Position numbers and translations under genes: made by a program | The notes under the pieces: generated by a model | Told to the model about the DNA's origin: nothing | The model's database searches: none | The model's input: the letters and a program-made list of their open reading frames with translations, nothing else | Part shown: in pieces, positions 1 to 8,784 of the stretch | How positions within the stretch are numbered: the first letter of the stretch is position 1 | Layout of the letters: each line of letters begins with the position of its first letter | Assembly (NCBI GenBank): GCA_964454295.1 | Contig: CAYVTV010000036.1 | Location: 1-21,402 of the forward strand | Origin: CAYVTV01 sp964454295 | GTDB lineage: Bacteria; Bacteroidota; Bacteroidia; Bacteroidales; GCA-2748055 | DNA: 21,402 nt | Reading direction: 5' to 3'

Positions 1-2766
1 CTCACGCAATCTTCCCGGTATATTTGCATTGTAAAACTTTTTCCAGTTATAGGATTCGCGCTCAATATATGCAATGCGGTTGGCCATTAGATTGGAAACC
101 TGTATTCTTAATTTGTTTTCTTCAGCCAGGAATTCAACAGGAATTAATATGCGGTAGGGTGACTTAATCAACGTGCCCATTTCCTTATCGTTCAGGATCA
201 CCTTTGCACTTTCTCTTACCTCCCCAAGATCCAGGATCAATCCATCATATTGCCCGTCAGGTTTGGAGAAGGAAATAGAATATTCTGCTGTTCCGGAAAA
301 ATCCTTCACTCCCTTACTTTTATAATTGGTCCATGAACCCAGGGTTACGGTCTCAATACTCTCAGGCAGTTCAGGTCCACCCCGGATAAAATCAACCTTC
401 CATTTACCATGCAGTTCTAGAGGATAACTTGTGGCCTTGACATACCGGTATGGTTTCCCTCTTATTTGTTTATTGAAGGTCTGAACTAAACAGGATTCTC
501 CGGGAGCCAGTTGAAGATAAATGTCTTTTTTATTCAGGGATGACCGGAGTGCTGCTAAACCCACCTCATCAGTCATGGGATTATAGATAGCTGCAGCGGC
601 TGCTTCCGTCTGAAGCGGCACCCATCCGTCAATCTCATTCTTTCCCTGGTTTACAATGAACCATGTTTTACCGGAATCATGCTTCCTGCGAATAAATGAC
701 AATCCCGGATCCGTCATGGATTCTCTAACAATACCTGCAAATTCAAGGAGATATTGAAGATCTGGTCCCATAAAAACTCTTCCTGAACCGGATTTTGCCA
801 CAATAACATCCGAGTCCGGTATATTTTCAAAATTCAACTGCTCTTTTAACTGTTTATATTGATTTCTCTTAGCCTCCAGGTTTCCTAACCCGGGAATATC
901 GGCAGGTAATGTTTTGTGAACTATAACTGTACCCCCTTCTCTAACTAATTCAATGAGGTTTTTAAATGTCTCAAGGGGTATAAACTTACATTCAGGAATG
1001 ACTATGACTTTATAAGTGTTTCCTCCTGAATGTAACAGTTTCTTTTGAACAGAGAGGTTTTTTATCTGTAAATCGGATATGAAATCAAACCCAAATCCCC
1101 GCCTGAGCATCGTATCTGCATTCACTCCGGCACCGGTACCACCTGCCCCTCCGCCAATATGTTGTAGAATTCCCCTGCGACCTCTTTCCTCAGCCCACCT
1201 GTCATACACAGGAAAGTAAAGCAATATTTCGTTGTCAGGATTTCCCTGCTGAAGGAGCGACTGACACCTGGTTATGTATTTGTTCAATGCAGCAAAATCG
1301 GTCCAGAAGCTATTTACTGGATCAAAATGCACGGCTGCATAAAAGAGCCATCCCGGCCATTCCTCATTCATGGGAGAAAATGTGGTGCCGTGATAAAAAA
1401 TATGGTTTACTCCCCCAAGGAGAAGGTGGTCAAGCACAGGTTTAACATCCCCTAAGGAAGAAATAAAATGTTCATTCAGCAGGGTTGCAGATTCAGATGA
1501 GGTATATTGTTTACCAGTAACATTTGCCGCAGAAGAAGCAAACTTTATTTTCTGCATATTGCGGCCTTCTGTTTCAGGAATATCGCTTGCGGCGTATAAA
1601 TCCAGGATATTACCCGGTGACCCGTGAGCCTGATTACGGATGATAAATCCATTCCTGTTTGACCATGCTCTCCAGCTTTGTGTAAATTTTTCCAGTATGA
1701 GATCAGATAATGTTTCCCTGTAATCACTAAGCACCCGCATATTGGTTTCTTCATCGTCATGGCCTAATAAAGCAGGCAGGTATCCCCGGAGATCATAACC
1801 TCTCCGGCGTTCAAACTGTTCAAACATCTCCGGGGTCCAGTCAGATTGTCCTGCCGCATCATCAACTTCATATGAATCATTAAAAAACGCCCTTAATCCG
1901 CTCATGTCTTTCCCGGATAACACTTCATCAAATTTCGAGAAGTAATGATCAATCGCCTGCGCACAAAAATGATCAATCACATCCCCTTCACCCCCGGGAC
2001 CTGCCCTTTCCACCAGTTTCCCATGCCAACCCTGGAATAATGCATAGAGTATCCATTCTCCTTTCGTTGCAGTCCAGTTCAGATTTCCGTTATGATCAAC
2101 CCTGTTTATCAGATCGTTTTTTTCACCTGAGTCGGAAAATCCCATGAGAGCCTTCAGGGGCAAGCTTACCGGATATCTTACCTGCGTCAGTGCCAGTGCC
2201 TGGAGATTTTCATTTGCCGTAACAGGTTCCACTATGTCAGAAATATCAAATCTTCTTCTTATGGCATGTGCCATCGGCTCCTGTATAAATTGTATCTTTT
2301 CGGTTAGTCGCTCCCCTCCGGATACTGAATAGGTCTTATACATCATATTTTTACAGGCATCCTCCGTTTTAACCCAGGGTCCGCCAAAAGGCCAGCCGGA
2401 ACTGCCGGCAATATCAATCCCAAGATCTAACCGTTTTCCTTCACTTATTGTGTATAAAAGAATATCTAAAAATTCAGGAGACAGGTATTCAATAAACTGA
2501 TCTTCATATCCTCTTACTCCATAAATAGGTGTGATCTCAAGCCCTCCAAGGCCGGCTCTTTTATATTCCTCCATGGTCTCTGTCAATGTTTCCGGGGTAA
2601 CAATGTTACCCATCCACCACCAGCGTGTCCAGGGTTTGTTCTCTTTAGTCACCTGCGGCCATTGAGGTTCTTTGACAAACTTGCTGAATATACAGGAAAA
2701 CAAAAAGCAGCTCAAGATCAACAGGACTGTCAATCCTATTTTATTGCTTCGCGAAAAGTGGTTCAT
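1..2766 (-). CDS. GH106-type alpha-L-rhamnosidase, lipoprotein (C-terminus cut by window edge)
   Basis: Likely removes terminal alpha-L-rhamnose from a pectin-like glycan at the cell surface or in the periplasm. The frame is open from the ATG at 2766 to base 1, giving 922 residues. The N-terminus is a lipoprotein signal with two candidate cysteines (LILSC at residue 20, FLFSC at residue 25). Family hallmarks read directly: RWWWMG near residue 48, SPGNILDLYAASDIPETEG near 383-401, TSSESATLLNEHF near 422-434, GVNHIFYHGTT near 452-462, and the C-terminal NLMANRI plus YNWKKFYN near 892-913. The last motif normally lies close to the end of this family, so only a few dozen residues are probably missing. 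The gene is the last one visible in the enzyme series and lies 178 bp after the GH28-like lipoprotein. GH106 assignment is by motif recognition; the exact substrate linkage is inferred. Confidence 0.88.
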   Translation of the reverse strand, partial: MNHFSRSNKIGLTVLLILSCFLFSCIFSKFVKEPQWPQVTKENKPWTRWWWMGNIVTPETLTETMEEYKRAGLGGLEITPIYGVRGYEDQFIEYLSPEFLDILLYTISEGKRLDLGIDIAGSSGWPFGGPWVKTEDACKNMMYKTYSVSGGERLTEKIQFIQEPMAHAIRRRFDISDIVEPVTANENLQALALTQVRYPVSLPLKALMGFSDSGEKNDLINRVDHNGNLNWTATKGEWILYALFQGWHGKLVERAGPGGEGDVIDHFCAQAIDHYFSKFDEVLSGKDMSGLRAFFNDSYEVDDAAGQSDWTPEMFEQFERRRGYDLRGYLPALLGHDDEETNMRVLSDYRETLSDLILEKFTQSWRAWSNRNGFIIRNQAHGSPGNILDLYAASDIPETEGRNMQKIKFASSAANVTGKQYTSSESATLLNEHFISSLGDVKPVLDHLLLGGVNHIFYHGTTFSPMNEEWPGWLFYAAVHFDPVNSFWTDFAALNKYITRCQSLLQQGNPDNEILLYFPVYDRWAEERGRRGILQHIGGGAGGTGAGVNADTMLRRGFGFDFISDLQIKNLSVQKKLLHSGGNTYKVIVIPECKFIPLETFKNLIELVREGGTVIVHKTLPADIPGLGNLEAKRNQYKQLKEQLNFENIPDSDVIVAKSGSGRVFMGPDLQYLLEFAGIVRESMTDPGLSFIRRKHDSGKTWFIVNQGKNEIDGWVPLQTEAAAAAIYNPMTDEVGLAALRSSLNKKDIYLQLAPGESCLVQTFNKQIRGKPYRYVKATSYPLELHGKWKVDFIRGGPELPESIETVTLGSWTNYKSKGVKDFSGTAEYSISFSKPDGQYDGLILDLGEVRESAKVILNDKEMGTLIKSPYRILIPVEFLAEENKLRIQVSNLMANRIAYIERESYNWKKFYNANIPGRLRE

Positions 2767-2874
2767 TTTTGTTTAATTTATATTACTCAATACTTCTTTA
2801 TATTATTATGATCCACTGATAATTAGTGTTATAATGGTTTATTTTCATATTGCACATGTTATTAATAATCATCA

Positions 2875-2893
2875 CTTTGCGCCTTCGCGTTCC
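2875..2893. repeat. single arm resembling the ctttgtg/ccttcgtg dispersed repeat
   Basis: The spacer between the two enzyme genes holds ctttgcgccttcgcgttcc, which resembles one arm of the inverted repeats at 15964 and 19771. No matching second arm is visible nearby. It may be a decayed or solitary copy. Confidence 0.35.
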
Positions 2894-2944
2894 AATTAGA
2901 TTTAACGAACTATTGATTAACGCGACAAAAATTATAAATGCCAC

Positions 2945-4531
2945 TTAATCTTTATTTATAATACAATCCCCTGATGAAATGCCCAGCCATTTATCCTTAT
3001 TATCCTGCCAGTCAATTGTAAGGTTTTCAATTTCAATCCTGGCATTTCCCGCACAGTTAAAGAGAAAACAACTGTCCTTTTTGGGTTGATCAACCACAAT
3101 ATGTATGTTTTTCATTTTAACATCATTCAGCGGGGCTTCTTCCAGACCTTCAAAATGAGAATGATAAATAAAGTTGGTATGCACATTTTCAATAATTATA
3201 TTTTTTACCGGAGTACTTCCCTGTCTTTTCCGGATAAAAAGATGAAATGCCATCCCGCTTAGAAACTCATGTTCCCAGTCGATAATGGACATCCTGATAT
3301 TCCGCCATGTGATATTCTCCACAGGGCCTCCATCCATGGCGTAAAGAACTATGCCCCTTTCCCCGTAATATACATCAATATCTTCAAATGTAACATCCTT
3401 AATGAGTGCCCTTGTTTCTGTTCCTACTTTTAAGGATGACTTGAGACTGGTGACGATACAGTTCTGCATTAAAATTCTTTCTGTTGTACTCCTTGTCGGA
3501 TACCTGTTTTTGATGGCAAAAGCATCATCCAGAGATTGAATGCTCAGGTTTTTAAGCAACACATCCTGGGAAGCATCAGGATCAACACCATCCTTGCCAC
3601 TGAATATTTTAATATTGTCTGCCGTAAAAAATTTAGAGTACCGGATGTCGACACACCATGAATTTGTGCCCTGAATTGTAAAATCTTCAAATACAATATT
3701 GCTGCTTCCTGAAATATTAAATCCATGTATGGTTGTGCGTGAAGCACTGTCGTGTGCTATCATTCCGTTTGCATCAATGACTCCCTGGCCGAAAACTTTA
3801 ATATTATCTGCTGTATCTATCTCAATGAAAGCAGGAATCTTATTCAAATGATAATTATCCGTTCCCTTTATTAAAGCACCTTTTGCCAGGAATATTTCAG
3901 AGTTGGAAACAAACCTTAAATTTTCCGTCCTGTAAATACCTTGCGGGAACAATATCTTCCCTCCGCTGTTTAACACATTCCGGATTTTTAAAGTCTGGTT
4001 CAGCTCAGGATCGGATATTATACCATAATTGGTGATATCTTTATATTCCCCCTGTCTTATCAGTTTTTTCTGGTTCTTAATATGCCTGAGATCGTCAACA
4101 AAAAATAAGAGGGTATACGGATAACCGGGCAGGGAAAGATCAGGTAACTCGAGATAGTAATTACCTGGTCCTGGTAGTGAGAAGATAAGAGAAGATTGAT
4201 GTATCTTAACCGGAATATCTATCCCGACAGTTCGTAAAACAACATCTGTAATGACGGGAATATCAATATGTACATTTATATCAACCTTTCCGTCTGCTGC
4301 AAAGCGCACACGGCTTGATTCATAGTAATGATACAACCTTAAGGGATGATAATTTTTAAAATAATCCGATTCAACTCTTTTCCCGTTTACTTCAACACGT
4401 ATGCGCGCATCAACCTCTGCTCCCGGAACGGGAGGGTAGAGCTCCACCCTGCTTCTGGTGTGGTTGCAACTGATTGCATAAACTAAAAGTAAAGGAATTA
4501 GTATCCTGTATTTCAAAAAAGATAATCGCAT
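2945..4531 (-). CDS. GH28-like right-handed beta-helix lipoprotein with an N-terminal accessory domain
   Basis: A 528-residue predicted lipoprotein (signal ending VYAISC, Cys22), so probably surface or outer-membrane attached. Residues about 25-160 are a non-helix beta-rich domain with no family I can name. Residues about 165-510 show repeated short beta-strand turns (for example NIKVFGQGVIDANG, DVLLKNLSIQ) typical of pectin-lyase-fold proteins. Polygalacturonase-like motifs are partly present: KDGVDPD at 313-319 aligns with the NTDGID motif and keeps the first aspartate (D314), and LDDAFAIK at 334-341 supplies the DD pair. The GHG histidine motif is replaced by SSLKVGTET at 365-373. It lies 178 bp before the rhamnosidase and 218 bp after the other GH28-like gene, so co-transcription is likely. 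It may cleave a galacturonan or rhamnogalacturonan bond, or act on another glycan. The catalytic mechanism is uncertain because the His is absent. Confidence 0.8.
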   Translation of the reverse strand: MRLSFLKYRILIPLLLVYAISCNHTRSRVELYPPVPGAEVDARIRVEVNGKRVESDYFKNYHPLRLYHYYESSRVRFAADGKVDINVHIDIPVITDVVLRTVGIDIPVKIHQSSLIFSLPGPGNYYLELPDLSLPGYPYTLLFFVDDLRHIKNQKKLIRQGEYKDITNYGIISDPELNQTLKIRNVLNSGGKILFPQGIYRTENLRFVSNSEIFLAKGALIKGTDNYHLNKIPAFIEIDTADNIKVFGQGVIDANGMIAHDSASRTTIHGFNISGSSNIVFEDFTIQGTNSWCVDIRYSKFFTADNIKIFSGKDGVDPDASQDVLLKNLSIQSLDDAFAIKNRYPTRSTTERILMQNCIVTSLKSSLKVGTETRALIKDVTFEDIDVYYGERGIVLYAMDGGPVENITWRNIRMSIIDWEHEFLSGMAFHLFIRKRQGSTPVKNIIIENVHTNFIYHSHFEGLEEAPLNDVKMKNIHIVVDQPKKDSCFLFNCAGNARIEIENLTIDWQDNKDKWLGISSGDCIINKD

Positions 4532-4588
4532 TTTACCTTTGTTATATTTTGAACTGTTGATTAATATTAAATAAATGAGTTAAGTTTA

Positions 4589-4618
4589 AAAAGTTGAAAG
4601 TTGAAAGTTTATAAAGTT
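4589..4618. repeat. short direct repeat of GTTGAAA units
   Basis: The 218-bp spacer between the two GH28-like genes contains aagttgaaagttgaaagttt followed by a partial copy. It is a short tandem or slippage-type repeat; no function is evident. Confidence 0.4.
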
Positions 4619-4749
4619 AATTTGCTGATTGACTTACGTTGTGTTAATATCATAAATTTATTAGTCCATTAAATTTCAGTAAAATAATGATTTTTCTAAA
4701 AAGTATCCGACTTTGCGGAGTGGACTCATACGTTAATTATGTTTATAAT

Positions 4750-6396
4750 TTAAAATGCAGATTTTATAATAATATTTTCAGGGTTTACTTCTGATGAAAG
4801 GGAAATCTTTTTTGCGATATCTTTCCTGTAGGATTCAATAATTACCTGTGAATTATTTTTCCCGCTTACTGACAACAATTTGTCGGATAGAGCAGGCAAT
4901 TGCAAATCTTCCATTTTAACATTCCTGACATCTGACATGGATATAACTGTGGACCCTATGGAATTTTCATCACTGACAAGGCGATCAATGTTTAATCCGT
5001 TGACATTGACAAAATTCATTAATGGTCTTTCATCCGGTGCATCAAGGAATATTTTCATATTTGAGATATCCAGTCCTTTAACATGTCTTACAAAAAGCCC
5101 TGAGACATGAGGTTGCCCCCACATAATGGAGCTGGGGTAGCCTTTTTCATTCTCTCCCAGGATTTTGGAAGCCATTTCTTTTGTTCCGTTACCCTTTGTG
5201 TGTATGGAAATATTGCTAAGAATTACATTCTCAACCATATGATCGGGGATACCGGTAATAGAGGATGCATGACTGGCTCCATAAGCAACCACATTGGATA
5301 TGATCACATCCTTCATTGTACCTGGTATAGAATTGGGGACCATTTCGCCTTCCACCCGACCCCTGTTTGCCAGCCTTATAAAAATAGGCCCGCGTATTCC
5401 ATCCATCACAATATTTGAGATTGTTACTCCCCTGACATGCGCTCCGTCAACAGAAGAAAGTGATATTCCCGTATGTGCGGCAAGAGCGTCTCCCCAGTGA
5501 TCCGGATCAACAGTGTCCAGACCCTCCTGTACATAAGGATCATCTGGTGTTGAGCGTGTAAGAATGGAGTTGCTGAAAACGATATTCTCAAATGCACAAT
5601 AGGTTTCTGTTCCAATTTTAAATGCACTGGATAGAGAAGTTAAAATACAGTTAGTAACCGTTATGTTCCTGCAAGGTTTGTCAACATTGGTGCTTTTTAA
5701 CACAAGCGCATCATCGGCTGTATAGATAATACATCCGGAAACCGTAACATTGGTTGAAGAACTGATCCGTAGTCCCTCACATGGACCACAAAGTGAATTC
5801 TTGATAATTACATCATTTACATGCACCCAGTTGCATTCAACGACCTGAAGTGTTCCCCTCTCAGCATTTCTCAGCATTAATCCTTCAACGAGTGCATTTT
5901 CACAATTAACAAGACGTATCAGGTTAGATAAGCGCGGCCGGATATGGTGGTAATGATTGACCTGCTTCCAGCCAAACTTTTTAGAATTTATTATTCCCTG
6001 TGAAAGTTCACTTTCAGGTTTCCTCCTCCACATCGTAGGTCCCTGTCCGTCAATAATCCCCGAGCCGGAGATCGTGACATTTTTACAATCCTGTGCCAGT
6101 ACAACAATGGAAGGCTCGTATCCGTCGGGTTCCGGGTTTGACAACAGGGTAGCCCCTGTCTCAAAATAAAGATGTATATTGTTTTTTAACCTTATCGTTT
6201 CCGTGAGAAATACTCCGGCAGGAATGACTACCCTTCCCCCACCCTGTTTGCCGCATTCATCTATTGCTTTTTGAATGGCAATAGTATTTGATGTTACTCC
6301 GTCAGGTATGGCCCCATAATCTGTAATGTTAAAATCACTGGCATATATAAAAGAAGATAGTAACAATAATACCAATAGAATTGAAGTTTTTTGCAT
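4750..6396 (-). CDS. GH28-like beta-helix glycoside hydrolase, secreted, with non-canonical active-site motifs
   Basis: A 548-residue protein with a signal peptide (hydrophobic residues 5-18, likely cleavage near YAS/DF at 20). It opens with the N-terminal beta-helix segment FNITDYGAIPDGVTSNT (22-38), usual for bacterial polygalacturonase-type GH28 proteins, followed by many beta-helix turns and IIDGQGPTMW near 114-123. The active-site region departs from the family. NTDGID is replaced by PCEGLR (205-210), so a glutamate (E207) sits where the first catalytic aspartate is expected. The DD pair is kept in TADDALVLK (226-234). The GHG motif is replaced by SSAFKIGTET (256-265), and no clear RIK is seen (FIRLANRG at 339-346). 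The ATG at 6396 gives a good signal peptide. It follows GH172 by 57 bp, so it is probably in the same transcript. Fold is confident; activity is inferred. Confidence 0.85.
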   Translation of the reverse strand: MQKTSILLVLLLLSSFIYASDFNITDYGAIPDGVTSNTIAIQKAIDECGKQGGGRVVIPAGVFLTETIRLKNNIHLYFETGATLLSNPEPDGYEPSIVVLAQDCKNVTISGSGIIDGQGPTMWRRKPESELSQGIINSKKFGWKQVNHYHHIRPRLSNLIRLVNCENALVEGLMLRNAERGTLQVVECNWVHVNDVIIKNSLCGPCEGLRISSSTNVTVSGCIIYTADDALVLKSTNVDKPCRNITVTNCILTSLSSAFKIGTETYCAFENIVFSNSILTRSTPDDPYVQEGLDTVDPDHWGDALAAHTGISLSSVDGAHVRGVTISNIVMDGIRGPIFIRLANRGRVEGEMVPNSIPGTMKDVIISNVVAYGASHASSITGIPDHMVENVILSNISIHTKGNGTKEMASKILGENEKGYPSSIMWGQPHVSGLFVRHVKGLDISNMKIFLDAPDERPLMNFVNVNGLNIDRLVSDENSIGSTVISMSDVRNVKMEDLQLPALSDKLLSVSGKNNSQVIIESYRKDIAKKISLSSEVNPENIIIKSAF

Positions 6397-6453
6397 ATGT
6401 TGTTTTTTAAGGAATAATTGTTTTACTGACTAATCAATTTACAATTAAAATAA

Positions 6454-8452
6454 TCACACTCTTTTTACTTTTGATTTTACGAGAAGGATCCGGTATAATA
6501 AGAAGGAACTTATTTCTTTACCATCCGGAGGATCTTTTAACACAATCGTTATGGTGCTTGTGCCCTCTTCAGTTAAAATATTTCCCATGTATTCAATATC
6601 TCTGAGGGTATATTCGCCGGCATAACCATCTATGTTTCTTTTTACCGGGATCTGACGCTGATTCAGATCAAATTGTCCACCCTCCGGACATTTAAGATAC
6701 GAAAGATACAATTGATATTCTCCCGGATGTGGCACTTCCATTTCAAGTCTCACAAAACCATTATTATATGCCTCCAGTTTCAAAATATTATAATTCCGGC
6801 CCATGTTTTCATCCCTGAAATTATACCTGGAAAGTTTGCCTCCATTGCTCAGTGCTGTAACCGGCAATACATGGATCCTGTACTCCAGCGTATCAGGTGT
6901 TTCAACAGGGTGAAGCAATGCTGTATCCGGTATTTCATTATATACCGGTGGCGTATCACAATAATAAAACGCAACCGAAACATAATCTACCGGAACATTG
7001 TTATTTTCAGGGCCGTGTTCTATGGTCAGTAAAATTTCCTTTTCAAAAGATATCTTATCAGTGATCAGCAATCTGTATCCTCCTGTCCTGGCCAGCGGAA
7101 AGGAATAGCCAAGGCATCCGTGTGCGGGTAAATTAAATGCCTTATCCCATCTGTCGGGAATGGCATACCATCCCCCGTTAAAATAGTCTTCTGATCCCGT
7201 TCCGTGCAACCTTAGCTCACCATCTATATAGCATTGATCGTCACCTTCAAAAAAGCTGGTAGGACCGTGATTCAATCCCTGGGACTGAAGTATTGTGCCC
7301 ACATGATGACCGCGTCCCGATTTTTTTAATATCATGTAGGGTTCCCCCATTTCAGGATTTTTTTCCCTTCTCCATTCTGCATAAAACCTGCCTTCATTAA
7401 CAGATCGTTTATCTTCGGTATAATATACTTTTATCATTACAGGAATTTCCCTGAGTGTATTTAATGGATTTTGCAGGAATTGCAATTCAAGTATCGCTTT
7501 TTTATCGAACGGCATGGGGAAATAACAGTAATGTGTGTTATCCTGTACCCCGATCAATAATGATTTCATTGAAGGTTTTCCGAAAGCATACCCGAAAAAG
7601 TCGGATAACGGACTATTTATGGCGTGTACAGGTTCATTATCCCAGTTTGCTCTGAAAATCAAATCCTTAAAACTACTGTTCAATGGAACTACGGGTGTAA
7701 TTTCAATTCCTAAGATCCTTCCTCCTTTTTTCAGATTAAATACCGGCTGTATTTCACCTGGCTTAATCGTAAGGTTTCTGGTTGAAGTTTTAATTTGTTC
7801 CCCGTCTTTATAGATCAGGTTTAATATGTTATCCCCGTAATTTTGCCAAAGACTGCATACATCCTTCAGCGCCTCACTTTCAGCCTCTGAAAATTTCAAC
7901 GGAAATGAAGTCTGAATCCTTTCCCCATCGGTCTCACTATATTGTATCTGGAAGAAATGCATTATGCTTCCTTTATACACAATCTTACAGGCATGTTTAT
8001 AGGGAATTGGTAAATAACAATAATAACCTCCTACTTCATTTCCCACAACAGGTTTGACAAAAGGATATAATTCTCCCGAGAAAAGATCGATAAATTTCAG
8101 TTCAATACGAGGCTTCCTTTCACCATCAAAAAAAAACTGTATTGTATCATTGGAAGGAGTAGGGGTCCATATACGGTGGATTATTCCCGGGCCCTGCAGC
8201 TCAGCTATTACCAGATTCCCGTCTTCTTTACGCAAATAAGAATATTTTCCCGAAAAANNNNNNNNNNCCATTATTGTTTTTGTTGGTTGTGTTGTAGCTG
8301 GAAACCTGCATGGAAATAACATTTTCCTGGAATTGAGGTAAAATATCTATTCGTGAGAGTTTCAGAATTTCATCTTTATAATCTGCATAACAAACCAACG
8401 AATATCCAGAAAAATAATAAAAGAATATTATAGTGCTTACTAAAATCCTCAT
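6454..8452 (-). CDS. GH172 (DUF2961) family enzyme, interrupted by a 10-N assembly gap
   Basis: The gene is read in two frames on either side of the Ns at 8258-8267. The upstream part starts at the ATG at 8452 with a signal peptide (MRILVSTIIF to CYA, about residue 23) and contains SSYNTTNKNNN. The downstream part begins FSGKYSYLRKE and carries GPGIIHRIWTPTPSNDT, FIDLFSGELYPFVKP, VVGNEVGGYYCYLPIPYK, FFEGDDQCYIDGE and HGTGSEDYFNGGWY, all typical of DUF2961. Removing the ten Ns joins GG and T into one Gly codon and restores one 662-residue frame reading NNNGFSGKYS, which fits the family. GH172 members known to date act on fructofuranosyl or D-arabinofuranosyl linkages; the glutamates in FFEGDD and GTGSED match the spacing I recall for the catalytic pair. 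It precedes the GH28-like gene by 57 bp. Which sugar it releases here is unknown. Confidence 0.85.
8258..8267. other. scaffold gap of 10 Ns
   Basis: Ten consecutive Ns, evidently a placeholder joining two contigs inside the GH172 gene. The flanking reading frames are consistent with a true gap length of zero or another multiple of three, so the figure of ten is not a real length. Confidence 0.97.
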
Positions 8453-8784
8453 AGATAATATTTTTGATAATCACTACTTTATATAATTAAGGCGAATGCC
8501 GAACATGAAATAAAAATAGTATGTAATTCAATTAATTTAGCCCCGAAAGGCAGATGTTATCTGATAAAACCTATCATGCCCTTAATTGCTGAAAAAACAC
8601 AAATTATATCTGTTTTATGTAAAAAGGTTATAAATTGAGAGTCAATAAAAATGAGATAATTCTGAAAAGAACCCGTTCACATCCCTGGTCGCTCATTGTT
8701 ATTCACCCTCGCAGGCTGATCATTAAGATCAACCTGCATAGGGGTGAACAACTAACTAAACTACTAACTAACTATGATTCAATT
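8453..8784. other. 332-bp spacer between the susD-like and GH172 genes
   Basis: AT-rich and non-coding. It is the widest gap inside the enzyme locus and holds the long hairpin at 8698-8752. On the minus strand it could house a promoter or RNA processing site for the enzyme genes, but I see no clear TAnnTTTG element close to the GH172 start. Confidence 0.6.
8698..8752 (-). terminator. long imperfect hairpin after the susD-like gene
   Basis: The arms gttattcaccctcgcaggc/tgatc and gatcaacctgcataggggtgaacaac pair over about 20 positions with a few mismatches and a short attaa loop. It starts 33 bp past the susD-like stop codon on the minus strand. No T-run follows on that strand, so it may act as a 3'-end stabiliser or processing hairpin that sets SusC/SusD levels above those of the enzymes, rather than as a classic intrinsic terminator. 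Confidence 0.5.

Noticed and set aside
6673..7032. 119-codon plus-strand frame opposite GH172
   Set aside because: Antisense to well-matched GH172 sequence and with no recognisable domain.
6454..8322. A 622-codon frame with a start at 8322 reading through the Ns
   Set aside because: The first 18 codons are out of frame with the real N-terminus; the family-matching start and signal peptide are in the frame beginning at 8452, and the shift is caused by the Ns.
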